Under the pieces are notes generated by a model. The model was not told where the DNA came from and did no database searches. It was given only the letters and a program-made list of their open reading frames with translations. Positions 7,886 to 15,413 of a stretch of 52,873 nt of DNA are shown here, in pieces. The translations under genes and the position numbers were made by a program. Numbering within the stretch: the stretch's first letter is position 1; the number at the start of each line of letters is the position of its first letter. Source of the stretch: CAZITB01 sp964542055 (GTDB lineage: Bacteria > Planctomycetota > Phycisphaerae > Sedimentisphaerales > CAMDDF01); NCBI GenBank assembly GCA_964542055.1, contig CAZITB010000003.1, positions 1 through 52,873 of the forward strand, written 5' to 3'.

Positions 7886-8655
7886 GGATTAAAAGTTTGA
7901 TTTTATGTTTGATTTTGGGAATAACAGTTGATTGTTTTGCACAGGATAGTTGGTGGGATGCGTTTACTTATGAAGTTAAAGGAAGTTTGGGTGCGGGAGC
8001 AATAATTTCGGAAAAGCCTTACGAAGGGGTTGATACGGAAGTTTATGTGATACCATTTGCGAGGTTGTATTATCGAAATTTTTTCTTTGAGGGGACTCGC
8101 CTGGGTTATGAATTATATAAAACTGAAGATATAAAGTTTTCGCCTATTTTGCAGTGGAGATTTGATGGCTACGAGGAAGATGACAGCGATACTCTTGCGG
8201 GAATGGATGACAGGGATATGACGCTGGACGGCGGAGCGGAGGTTGAATTTAAAACAGAATTTGGGATGCTGCGTTTGAGCTGGGTTGCTGATTTATTGTC
8301 TGAGCATCAGGGTCACGAATTTGAGGTCGGTTTTTCCAGGCGGATATCAAACGCGTTTGCTGTTGAAGGATTGTCGGTTATACCCAATGTTAGTGCCAGT
8401 TATCTGAGTAGTGATCTTGCGGATTACTATTATGGTGTTCGAAGCGGAGAGTCGATAGCGGGACGGCCGGCTTACAATACAGGCAGTGGGATAAATTATT
8501 CGGCTGGGGTAAATATTATTTACGTTCTGGCCGAAAAATGGGATTTGATAGCAGGTTTTGAGTACACGTGGCTGGATGACGATATCCAGGACAGCCCCAT
8601 TGTCAGCGAAGACGGTATTTTTAGTTTTTTGGCAGGGGTAGCGTATAAATTTTAA
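7882..8655 (+). CDS. MipA/OmpV-family outer membrane protein
   Basis: A 257-residue protein with a Sec signal peptide (basic MRIK, a hydrophobic core, cleavage likely after CFA) and alternating amphipathic strands typical of an outer membrane beta-barrel, ending in the aromatic residue F (VAYKF) used for BAM recognition. The segments YYGVRSGE, RPAYNTGSG and the final FSFLAGVAYKF fit the MipA/OmpV family. Members act as scaffolds for murein hydrolases or as small-molecule porins in Gram-negatives; which applies here cannot be told. AAGGAG lies 6-7 nt ahead of ATG 7882. It sits in the hldD operon, so the whole cluster has an envelope theme. Confidence 0.85.
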   Translation: MRIKSLILCLILGITVDCFAQDSWWDAFTYEVKGSLGAGAIISEKPYEGVDTEVYVIPFARLYYRNFFFEGTRLGYELYKTEDIKFSPILQWRFDGYEEDDSDTLAGMDDRDMTLDGGAEVEFKTEFGMLRLSWVADLLSEHQGHEFEVGFSRRISNAFAVEGLSVIPNVSASYLSSDLADYYYGVRSGESIAGRPAYNTGSGINYSAGVNIIYVLAEKWDLIAGFEYTWLDDDIQDSPIVSEDGIFSFLAGVAYKF

Positions 8656-8669
8656 CTCAAGAGGTTTCT

Positions 8670-10022
8670 ATGGATGGTAAAAGGAAGGTGTCGAAAGATT
8701 TTCGTAAGTATCTGCAGACGGAATTGAGGTTCTGGAAGAGTGAAGAGATTATTTCGGCTGAGCAGGGAAATACTATAGCGAGGATGTACAATCTTGATGA
8801 TCTAAAGGGCGAGATGCTCAGTACGTTGTTTTCTGTTATTTACCTGATTGCCGCTTCTTTGATAGGGATCGGGATAATTAGTTTTGTTGCGGCACATTGG
8901 GAAGCAATTCCGAAAATGGCAAAGCTGGGAATATTATTTGCCGCGATGCTTGGATTTCATTTTACCGGTTTTTACCTGTGGCAGATAAAAGCCAATGCCC
9001 CGAAGCTGGGCCATTCGCTTGTTGTTTTAGGGACGCTTGTTTTTGGTGCAAATATTGGTTTGATTGCCCAGATTTATCATATCGATGGACATTTTAGTAA
9101 TGCAGCGATGGTTTGGGCGTTAGGTGCTGCGGTTATGGCTTATTTGACAGGAAGTTCGCCTAACATGTTCATTGCGATTGTGGTAAGTTTTGCCGGTTTT
9201 ATTGCGGGTATGGAAAGGTTTTATTGGGATGAAAATTTAAATCCTTTTTCTATTTATCCTTTAGTTGGGGCCGTTGTATTTTGGATTTACTGTTTCTGGA
9301 AACATTCAGTGTTTTTGTTTTCTCTAAGCTTGATTGCGGTTGCTGTTGGGATAATATTTACGGCTGGAGTTGGAATAGAGTACCTGGGAATAATCGTAGC
9401 TGCTTGTTCAATTTCTATTTTATACCTTGCTTTGGGGTTGGTTTCGGGCAAAAAATATAAATCATTTTCCAATTCATTAATGGTATGGGCATTTTTGTTT
9501 CTATACTTTTTCATATATCTAACCAGTTTCGTTGACATGGCTGGCGAAATCAAGTTACCATTGGTTATTCAAAATTTAGCCGAAAAATGGATGACTCTGG
9601 CACCTCTTGCAGTTTCTATTTTGGGTGGCTTGGGGCTGTTCGCGTATGCTTATATCAAAGCTGATAAAAATGAATTTGAAAGCAAATTTTCGATAGTAGT
9701 TGCTCTGCTGGCAATTATTTTTGGTTCGGCGGCAATTTACTCGAACTGCTTGTTATCGCCATATCCGGCAGTTTTTGCTGCGAATTTGATATGGCTGATA
9801 ACAGCTGTTTACAGTTTGTCGGAAGGAATTAAAAATGCAAACAGGACAATGTTCTGGATTGGTGTTGTTATGCTGGGATTATTAATTATATCGCGTGCGT
9901 TGGAATATGAAACGGAGTTGATGATCAAAGCCGCGGTGTTTGTCGGTTGTGGAATTTTATTGTTGGTTGGCGGAGTAATATTTGAAAAATATGCAAAGGC
10001 AAGGAGGGGTTATAATGGCTAA
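8670..10022 (+). CDS. DUF2157 polytopic membrane protein
   Basis: A 450-residue protein with a soluble N-terminal segment of about 55 residues (FRKYLQTELRFW, then EEIISAEQGNTIARMY) and about twelve hydrophobic helices. The N-terminal pattern followed by SLIGIGIISFVAAHWEAIP is the hallmark of the DUF2157 family (helix, then AxxWxxIP). Function is unknown; in many bacteria the gene sits directly before a GDYXXLXY protein, as here, suggesting the two work together in the inner membrane. AGAGG precedes ATG 8670 by 5 nt. Its last 8 nt overlap the start of the downstream gene. Confidence 0.85.
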   Translation: MDGKRKVSKDFRKYLQTELRFWKSEEIISAEQGNTIARMYNLDDLKGEMLSTLFSVIYLIAASLIGIGIISFVAAHWEAIPKMAKLGILFAAMLGFHFTGFYLWQIKANAPKLGHSLVVLGTLVFGANIGLIAQIYHIDGHFSNAAMVWALGAAVMAYLTGSSPNMFIAIVVSFAGFIAGMERFYWDENLNPFSIYPLVGAVVFWIYCFWKHSVFLFSLSLIAVAVGIIFTAGVGIEYLGIIVAACSISILYLALGLVSGKKYKSFSNSLMVWAFLFLYFFIYLTSFVDMAGEIKLPLVIQNLAEKWMTLAPLAVSILGGLGLFAYAYIKADKNEFESKFSIVVALLAIIFGSAAIYSNCLLSPYPAVFAANLIWLITAVYSLSEGIKNANRTMFWIGVVMLGLLIISRALEYETELMIKAAVFVGCGILLLVGGVIFEKYAKARRGYNG

Positions 10023-10527
10023 GAAAACTGTTTTATTTGTTCTTGCTGTTGCTGTACAAAGTTTGATACTTGCGGCTATCCCGATCGGGAAAATTTATAC
10101 GCTCCAAACCGGCAAGGAGATCAGGGTTGAAACTGTTCCCGTAGATCCTTATGATATTTTGTCAGGCTATTATGTTGTACTTAGCTATGATTTTTCTCAG
10201 GTTCGGCGAGAGTTTGAACCGGGTCAAGATGTTTATGTGATCTTAGAGAAAGATCAAAATGAAATTTATAAGGCAAAGTCTTATTATGCAGAATGGCCCA
10301 AAAAGGTTGGGGGTGATCAAGTTGTAATTAAAGGCAGGGCGTCTGGTCGGGATTTGAAGTTCGGGATAGAAAAATTTTATATGCCTGAAGAGATGAGACG
10401 CGAAATAAATGATCAGATTCGCAAATGGCAAGGCGAGGGACAGGTTCTGGTTGATATAAAAGTGGATAAAAAGGGCAGTCCGGCGATAATGAGGCTGATA
10501 ATCAATGATAAAATTTATGAGTATTAA
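10015..10527 (+). CDS. GDYXXLXY-domain membrane protein, partner of the DUF2157 gene
   Basis: A 170-residue protein with an N-terminal membrane anchor (about residues 5-25) and an exported domain. The family signature appears as DPYDILSGYYVVLSYD, a variant of GDYxxLxY in which Gly-Asp has become Gly-Tyr. Function is unknown. The start is set at ATG 10015 because a perfect AAGGAGG (10001-10007) lies 7 nt before it, and the first codons read MAKKTVLFVLAV; an in-frame ATG at 9982 lies deep within the DUF2157 gene. The 8-nt overlap with the previous gene points to translational coupling. Confidence 0.85.
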   Translation: MAKKTVLFVLAVAVQSLILAAIPIGKIYTLQTGKEIRVETVPVDPYDILSGYYVVLSYDFSQVRREFEPGQDVYVILEKDQNEIYKAKSYYAEWPKKVGGDQVVIKGRASGRDLKFGIEKFYMPEEMRREINDQIRKWQGEGQVLVDIKVDKKGSPAIMRLIINDKIYEY

Positions 10528-10549
10528 AAGTATTCAGGGATGACCGGAT

Positions 10550-10834
10550 TTATAAGTCCCGTTCTTCGTAATGGATGGTTACATTTTTGCGGTAGGCTTG
10601 TTCGTTTGATTTTGGAGTTTTAAAACGTGATGCGTAGAACCATGCTTTTACAGCTGTTACACAGCAGCCTATACCTGCGATGATGAATATTCCTGCCGCT
10701 ATAAATGCGAATACTTCCCTCAGGACCCACACGAGCATCGCAAAGCCGATCAGTAGCAGGCCGAGCAAAAACATGCCTTTTGCAAACCCTTTGTTTACCT
10801 GGTGGAAAAAAGTATTGTATTTTCTGAAAATCAT
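10550..10834 (-). CDS. Hypothetical small two-helix membrane protein
   Basis: A 94-residue protein that I do not recognise. It has a short amphipathic N-terminus, two hydrophobic helices at about 20-38 and 41-63 separated by a charged REV turn, and a hydrophilic charged tail. AAGGG sits 7-8 nt ahead of the ATG. It follows groEL on the same strand, separated by 61 nt that hold a strong hairpin (10857-10880), and converges with the GDYXXLXY gene. Confidence 0.6.
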   Translation of the reverse strand: MIFRKYNTFFHQVNKGFAKGMFLLGLLLIGFAMLVWVLREVFAFIAAGIFIIAGIGCCVTAVKAWFYASRFKTPKSNEQAYRKNVTIHYEERDL

Positions 10835-10856
10835 AAAACGTCCCTTTCAGGGGTGA

Positions 10857-10880
10857 AGCCCCCCGAGAATTCGGAGGGCT
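10857..10880 (-). repeat. Inverted repeat between groEL and the small membrane protein gene
   Basis: AGCCCCCCGA and TCGGAGGGCT form a 10-bp stem with one mismatch and a GAAT loop. There is no T tract after it on the minus strand, so it is more likely an mRNA-stabilising or processing hairpin at the groEL 3' end than an intrinsic terminator. Confidence 0.55.
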
Positions 10881-10895
10881 CGACCAACTGAAATT

Positions 10896-12518
10896 TTAAT
10901 ACATATCCTCGCCCGGCATTGCAGGTGAAGATTTTTTATCTTTTGGAATTTCGCTGACGATCGCGTCTGTAGTTAGAAGCAGTGAAGCGATCGATGCGCC
11001 GTTTTGCAGAGCGGTACGCTCAACTTTTGTCGGAACTAAAACGCCGAAACTCAACATATCGCCGTACTTTTTATTAAGTGCGTCATAGCCATAGTTAAAT
11101 TCTGCGTTTTCCATCACTTTCTGAGCGACAATCGAACCGTCAAGACCTGCGTTTAAAGCGATCTGTTTTAGAGGTGCAACAACAGCACGCTTGACAATAT
11201 TAACGCCGATCGACTCGTCGCCAATACATTTTACCTTATCGAGAACTGAAAGAACTTTCAAGGATGAAATACCCCCGCCAGGAAGAATGCCTTCTTCTAC
11301 CGCAGCACGGCAGGCGTGGAGCGCATCTTCAACACGTGCTTTTTTCTCTTTCATTTCAGCTTCGGTTGCAGCGCCTACATTGATCTGAGCAACACCGCCG
11401 GAAAGTTTTGCAAGTCTTTCCTGGAGTTTTTCGATGTCATAATCGCTGGTTGAACGTTCGATTTCCAGTTTAACCTGTTCGATACGTCCTTTGATAGCCT
11501 CTGTTGTTCCGGCACCTTCAACAATGGTGGTATTTTCCTTATCGATGGTGATTCTTTTAGCCTGACCGAGTTGGGTAAGTTCAATATTTTCGAGCTGAAT
11601 GCCCAAATCTTCGAAAATGGCCTGGCCGCCAGTGAGTACTGCGATGTCTTCGAGCATCGCTTTTCTTCTGTCGCCAAAGCCGGGAGCCTTGACAGCAGCG
11701 ATATTCAATACACCGCGAAGTTTATTGACAACCAGTGTAGCGAGTGCTTCGCCTTCGATATCTTCAGCGATGATCAAAAGAGGTCTGCCTTGTTTCGCTA
11801 CTTTTTCAAGGATAGGTACGATTGTTTTAACATTGCTGATTTTTTTCTCATGAATCAGAATGTAAGGTTTGTCGAATTCAACAGTCATATTATCGAGGTT
11901 TGTGACGAAATGCGGGCTGATGTAGCCTTTGTCAAACTGCATACCTTCGACAAGTTCGACGATGGTTTCAAGGCTCTGGCCTTCTTCAACGGTGATTACA
12001 CCATCTTTGCCGACCTTATCCATTGCCTTTGCCATGACTTTGCCGATTTCTTTGTCTTGATTGGCAGAGCAGGTAGCTACCTGTTCGACTTGTTTGCTTG
12101 TTTCGATCTCGATCGATCTTTTCTGCAATTCGGCGACAAGAGCTTCAACGGCTTTGTCAATGCCTCTTTTGACCTGCATCGCATTTGCGCCTGCGGTAAT
12201 ATTTTTCAATCCTTCTTCAAAGATTGCCTCGGCGAGGATGGTTGCAGTGGTTGTGCCGTCGCCGGCGACGTTGCTTGTTTTGCTGGCGACTTCCTTGACC
12301 ATTTGTGCACCCATATTTTCGTAGGTGTCTTCAAGTTCAATTTCTTTTGCCACACTTACACCGTCTTTTGTTACGGTCGGTGAACCGAATGATTTTTCAA
12401 GGATAACATTTCTTCCGCAAGGACCCAATGTTACCTTTACCGCTCTTGCCAGTTTTCTCACTCCCTGGCGAATAGCGGCTCTTGCTTCTGTATCAAAAGC
12501 TATTTTTTTAGCTGCCAT
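10896..12518 (-). CDS. groEL: Chaperonin GroEL (60 kDa), variant without the GGM tail
   Basis: A 540-residue group I chaperonin subunit that assembles into the double-ring folding chamber. The ATP site (VAGDGTTTATILAEAI), the intermediate-domain catalytic stretch (VEDALHACRAAVEEG with the conserved Asp) and PGGG are intact. Two features are off the canonical pattern: the nucleotide-loop GPKGRN reads GPCGRN, and the usual Gly-Gly-Met repeat tail is replaced by a short KKSSPAMPGEDMY ending. Paralogous GroELs lacking GGM are known in organisms with several chaperonins, so a second groEL elsewhere in this genome would not be surprising. It lies 29 nt behind groES; AAGGAG is present before its ATG. 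Confidence 0.95.
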   Translation of the reverse strand: MAAKKIAFDTEARAAIRQGVRKLARAVKVTLGPCGRNVILEKSFGSPTVTKDGVSVAKEIELEDTYENMGAQMVKEVASKTSNVAGDGTTTATILAEAIFEEGLKNITAGANAMQVKRGIDKAVEALVAELQKRSIEIETSKQVEQVATCSANQDKEIGKVMAKAMDKVGKDGVITVEEGQSLETIVELVEGMQFDKGYISPHFVTNLDNMTVEFDKPYILIHEKKISNVKTIVPILEKVAKQGRPLLIIAEDIEGEALATLVVNKLRGVLNIAAVKAPGFGDRRKAMLEDIAVLTGGQAIFEDLGIQLENIELTQLGQAKRITIDKENTTIVEGAGTTEAIKGRIEQVKLEIERSTSDYDIEKLQERLAKLSGGVAQINVGAATEAEMKEKKARVEDALHACRAAVEEGILPGGGISSLKVLSVLDKVKCIGDESIGVNIVKRAVVAPLKQIALNAGLDGSIVAQKVMENAEFNYGYDALNKKYGDMLSFGVLVPTKVERTALQNGASIASLLLTTDAIVSEIPKDKKSSPAMPGEDMY

Positions 12519-12547
12519 TTTTGATTTTCTCCTTCATTTACAAGACT

Positions 12548-12838
12548 TTATTTTTCGATAATAGCCAATACGTCAGATTCGTCCATGATCAGGTATTCTG
12601 TACTGCCGACTTTAACTTCGCTGCCGGCGTAGCTTGTGAACAGGACAGTATCGCCTTTTTTGACTTCAAATTTGCTTCTTGAGCCGTCTTCGAGAACTTT
12701 TCCCGGGCCGACTGCAGCAATTTTGCCCTTTTGGGGTTTTTCTTTTGCGGAATCTGGAAGAACGATCCCTCCAGCTGTTACTGATTCGGCCTGAAGTCTT
12801 TCGACAAGTATTTTGTCAGCCAATGGTTTGATCTTCAT
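12548..12838 (-). CDS. groES: Co-chaperonin GroES
   Basis: The 96-residue lid of the GroEL chamber. The N-terminus (MKIKPLADKILVERLQ), the mobile loop (ESVTAGGIVLPDSAKEKP) and the VKKGDTVLFTSYAGSEVK segment are standard. GAAAGGAGC precedes the ATG. It begins only 16 nt after the stop of a receiver-domain gene on the same strand. I found no CIRCE element (TTAGCACTC-N9-GAGTGCTAA) upstream of either gene, so control is not by a classical HrcA site. Confidence 0.96.
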   Translation of the reverse strand: MKIKPLADKILVERLQAESVTAGGIVLPDSAKEKPQKGKIAAVGPGKVLEDGSRSKFEVKKGDTVLFTSYAGSEVKVGSTEYLIMDESDVLAIIEK

Positions 12839-12854
12839 GTTTTTTTTGCTCCTT

Positions 12855-13265
12855 TCAATTATTTTCCTGACTAAAAACTGTAATATTAAAACGTTTTACG
12901 AATAGTTTGTTCAATTGGTCAGTAAAAATCGGCCATTCTACAGGTTTTTCGATCACGCTGAAGACATCGAGTTCCAAGGCCTCAACCAATAATTTTTTTT
13001 CTACATGCGAAGCCAGCAAAATACACGGCAGCAATGGAAAATGCGACTTTATAATTTTTATTGTCGCCAATCCATTAGCTTTTTCTAAATCCATATCCAC
13101 AATAGCTGTATGTATCCGGCGTTTTTCCAGCAAATCCACCGCCTGGCAGGGCTCATCGATTACAAGAGAATTTATTCCTCTCGGTTCGAAAATCTGCCTT
13201 ACAGCCTGAGCCCAAGGCCAGTTGGCCTGGCTTAGCAAAATATTTATATTTTCATTTGCCTTCAT
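12855..13265 (-). CDS. Atypical (pseudo-)receiver-domain protein leading the groESL operon
   Basis: A 136-residue single-domain protein with a response-regulator fold. The phosphoacceptor-like Asp is present (TAIVDMDLEKANG), as are a Ser in ASHVEKK and the Lys in VIEKPVEW, but the acidic pair after strand 1 that normally binds Mg2+ is missing (INILLSQANW instead of a DD/DE pair). It may therefore not be phosphorylated in the usual way. The start is set to ATG 13265, which has GGAAG 7 nt upstream; the ATG at 13289 has no ribosome binding site. The tight 16-nt spacing to groES suggests co-transcription with the chaperonin genes. Confidence 0.75.
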   Translation of the reverse strand: MKANENINILLSQANWPWAQAVRQIFEPRGINSLVIDEPCQAVDLLEKRRIHTAIVDMDLEKANGLATIKIIKSHFPLLPCILLASHVEKKLLVEALELDVFSVIEKPVEWPIFTDQLNKLFVKRFNITVFSQENN

Positions 13266-13315
13266 CAAAAAACTTCCATATATGAACATAGAAGAAAATG
13301 CAATTTTTGTGCCAA

Positions 13316-13345
13316 ATTATAGAATCAGGCGGCAGTTTATTGTAA
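13316..13345 (-). promoter_or_regulatory. Probable promoter of the receiver-groESL operon
   Basis: On the minus strand a perfect TATAAT occupies 13321-13316. The best -35 is TTTACA about 19 nt upstream, slightly too far, so the -35 assignment is uncertain. The predicted start near 13309 would give a leader of roughly 44 nt. Confidence 0.45.
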
Positions 13346-13434
13346 ATGTTTTAAAAACAAGTATTTATATGCTGGGCAATGAATATGAACAGGGTTTTGC
13401 AACTGCCATTTGAGCCTTTTTTCTTTGAAATTTT

Positions 13435-13453
13435 TACTGCCATGTTGGCAGTA
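13435..13453. promoter_or_regulatory. 19-bp palindrome, candidate operator
   Basis: TACTGCCA-TGT-TGGCAGTA is a perfect inverted repeat with 8-nt arms, placed between the divergent receiver-groESL and rpsB-tsf operons. Isolated half-sites occur nearby: ACTGCCA at 13402-13408 and GGCAGT at 13331-13336. I do not recognise it as CIRCE, HAIR or a known LexA box. Confidence 0.5.
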
Positions 13454-13507
13454 TGTCATGGAATTGCGTTTTTTGGTTATAAATGTTGTGAATTAGTTCA
13501 AAATACC

Positions 13508-13536
13508 TTGACATGATATTTTGATTAATGTAAATT
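13508..13536 (+). promoter_or_regulatory. Promoter of rpsB-tsf
   Basis: A perfect TTGACA at 13508-13513, 17-nt spacer, and TAAATT at 13531-13536. The predicted start near 13543 leaves about 58 nt of leader before the GTG start of rpsB. Confidence 0.6.
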
Positions 13537-13600
13537 TACATACTTGTCTTTTTGCGTTAAAGAGACAATTAATCTATTATTTAATGTTATGGAGGTACCC

Positions 13601-14431
13601 GTGGCAAAGGAATTGGCTCGCGAACTAATTAATGCGGGCTCACATTTTGGACACGCGGTCAGTCGCTGGAATCCTAAGATGGCACCGTACATCTACAGCA
13701 AACGCGGCATGATCCATGTAATTGATGTGAAGGAAACACTTAAGGGCTTGTTGATAGCAAAAAAGCTCTTAACTAAGGTGGTTTCTTCGGGAAAAGATGT
13801 TATTTTTGTTGGAACAAAGCGTCAAGCCAGGAAAGCCGTTGAAACAGCGGCCGCAGATACCGGCATGCACTATGTTTCAGAGCGTTGGCTTGGCGGAACA
13901 CTTACAAATTTCCGTACCATTCGTTCCAGGCTTTCAAGGCTAGAAGAACTTGAAGCGATGGAAACTTCCGGTGCTTTGGAAAAGGAAAGTAAAAAGCAGG
14001 CATCAAGGCTTAAACGTGAACTTGAAAAGATCAAAACCAATCTCGAGGGGATTCGCAATATGTCTAGAACCCCGGGGGTAATGGTGGTTGTTGATACCCG
14101 TAAGGAATATATCGCACTTCGTGAAGCGCGAGGTATGGGAATTCCGACTATTGGAATTATTGATACAGATTCCGATCCTGATCAGGTTGATGTCGCAATT
14201 CCGTGTAACGATGATTCTTTGAAGAGTATCAATTTACTTCTTAAAGAAATGGCTGAATCAGTTCTGGTTGGCAAGAATCTTTCAGTTAACTATGAACAAA
14301 TGGCCCCGACTCCTCAGGCAAAACCAAGAAGCCGTAGAAGGGCATTGGCAAGTGCTGATGAACAATCAAGCCAGCCGAATTATGAGGAATCTCAAGAAGC
14401 TCAAGAAGCTTCAGCAGAAAAGACCAGTTAG
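13601..14431 (+). CDS. rpsB: 30S ribosomal protein S2
   Basis: A 276-residue S2 with the characteristic LINAGSHFGHAVSRWNPKM start, YIYSKRGMIHVIDV, FVGTKRQARKAV, the SERWLGGTLTNFRTI stretch and the C-terminal domain IGIIDTDSDPDQVDVAIPCNDDS. The last ~45 residues form a low-complexity Gln/Glu/Ala tail. The start is taken as GTG 13601, which has GGAGG exactly 5 nt upstream; the in-frame ATG at 13589 lies just ahead of that site. It is followed by tsf in the near-universal rpsB-tsf order. Confidence 0.97.
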   Translation: MAKELARELINAGSHFGHAVSRWNPKMAPYIYSKRGMIHVIDVKETLKGLLIAKKLLTKVVSSGKDVIFVGTKRQARKAVETAAADTGMHYVSERWLGGTLTNFRTIRSRLSRLEELEAMETSGALEKESKKQASRLKRELEKIKTNLEGIRNMSRTPGVMVVVDTRKEYIALREARGMGIPTIGIIDTDSDPDQVDVAIPCNDDSLKSINLLLKEMAESVLVGKNLSVNYEQMAPTPQAKPRSRRRALASADEQSSQPNYEESQEAQEASAEKTS

Positions 14432-14488
14432 AATGCGGCTTACTACCGTTTAAAGAGTTTATAACCCAGAAGTTGGAGTACGAATAAA

Positions 14489-15340
14489 ATGGCAGATATA
14501 TCCGCTGGAGATGTAATGAAACTTCGCAAGATGAGCGGTCAAGGCATGATGGACTGCAAGAAGGCGCTTGGTGAATCAGGCGGCGACGTAGATAAAGCGT
14601 TAGAACTTCTACGTAAAAAAGGTTTAGCCACAATGGCCAAACGTGCAGGGCGTGAAACCAGCGAAGGCAAAATAGTTTATATCGAAAAAGATAATACTTG
14701 TGCTTTTGGTATGCTTTGTTGTGAAACGGATTTCGTTGCTAAAAGTGATGATTTTCTAAAAACCCTGGAAGTGATGGGTTCTTACATGCTAGCCAGCAAG
14801 AGCCAGGAAGGTCCGGCTGCCTTAATCGAGACCGAAATTGAAGGTAAGAATTTTTCGGAAGTTATAACAGATATGGTTGCAAAGACCGGCGAAAAAACCG
14901 AAGTTGGTGATTTTGTAAAATTTGTTGTCGAAGGCAATAATGTTGTTGGTAATTATATCCATTTCAATGGTAAATCCGGTGCAATGGTTGAAATTGAAAG
15001 TGATACCAAAGATGACGGCAGTTTGAAAGATGTCGCAAATGAAGTTGCGATGCACATAACAGCAACTAAACCTGTTGCTGTTGACCGTGACCAGGTTTCA
15101 CCGGAATTGATTACTAAAGAACGTGAAATCGCTGCCGCACAGATGCAAGGTAAACCGGCGGAAATCATTGACAAGATCGTAGATGGAAAAATGAATAAGT
15201 TTTTCGCTGACAATTGTCTTGTCGATCAGAAATTTGTGAAAAACGAAGAAGTTACCGTTGGTAAACTGGTTTCTGATACCGCTAAAAAGCTTGGCGGAAC
15301 AGCTAAGGTAAAACGCTTTGTCCGTTTTGAAATCAGCTAG
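14489..15340 (+). CDS. tsf: Elongation factor Ts
   Basis: A 283-residue nucleotide exchange factor for EF-Tu. The N-terminal UBA-like domain carries VMKLRKMSGQGMMDCKKAL, followed by the EF-Tu-contact motif CETDFVAKSDDF and two repeated core domains (VAMHITATKP). It has the usual length and ends in KRFVRFEIS. GGAG lies 10 nt before the ATG, 57 nt after rpsB. A strong terminator closes the operon; the pyrH and frr genes that often follow tsf are absent. Confidence 0.97.
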   Translation: MADISAGDVMKLRKMSGQGMMDCKKALGESGGDVDKALELLRKKGLATMAKRAGRETSEGKIVYIEKDNTCAFGMLCCETDFVAKSDDFLKTLEVMGSYMLASKSQEGPAALIETEIEGKNFSEVITDMVAKTGEKTEVGDFVKFVVEGNNVVGNYIHFNGKSGAMVEIESDTKDDGSLKDVANEVAMHITATKPVAVDRDQVSPELITKEREIAAAQMQGKPAEIIDKIVDGKMNKFFADNCLVDQKFVKNEEVTVGKLVSDTAKKLGGTAKVKRFVRFEIS

Positions 15341-15361
15341 TATTTGTTAGAAAGAAATACG

Positions 15362-15390
15362 AAACCCTCGAAATGTTCGAGGGTTTTTTT
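15362..15390 (+). terminator. Rho-independent terminator of rpsB-tsf
   Basis: AAACCCTCGAA (15362-15372) pairs perfectly with TTCGAGGGTTT (15376-15386) around an ATG loop and ends in a run of seven T (15384-15390). Confidence 0.95.
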
Positions 15391-15413
15391 ATGGATTGGG
15401 AGTTTACGGGTTA

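Noticed and set aside
10857..10880. Intrinsic terminator for groEL
   Set aside because: The hairpin has no T run on the minus strand, so I list it as an inverted repeat only.
11571..12383. Long open frame (270 codons) on the plus strand, opposite groEL
   Set aside because: It lies wholly antisense to a highly conserved gene, has no ribosome binding site, and its predicted protein (rich in Phe, Asp and Cys) is what antisense of this codon usage gives.
13290..13600. CIRCE element or sigma-54 promoter upstream of groESL/rpsB
   Set aside because: No TTAGCACTC-N9-GAGTGCTAA was found, and the TTGGCA in the palindrome has no TTGC at the -12 spacing.
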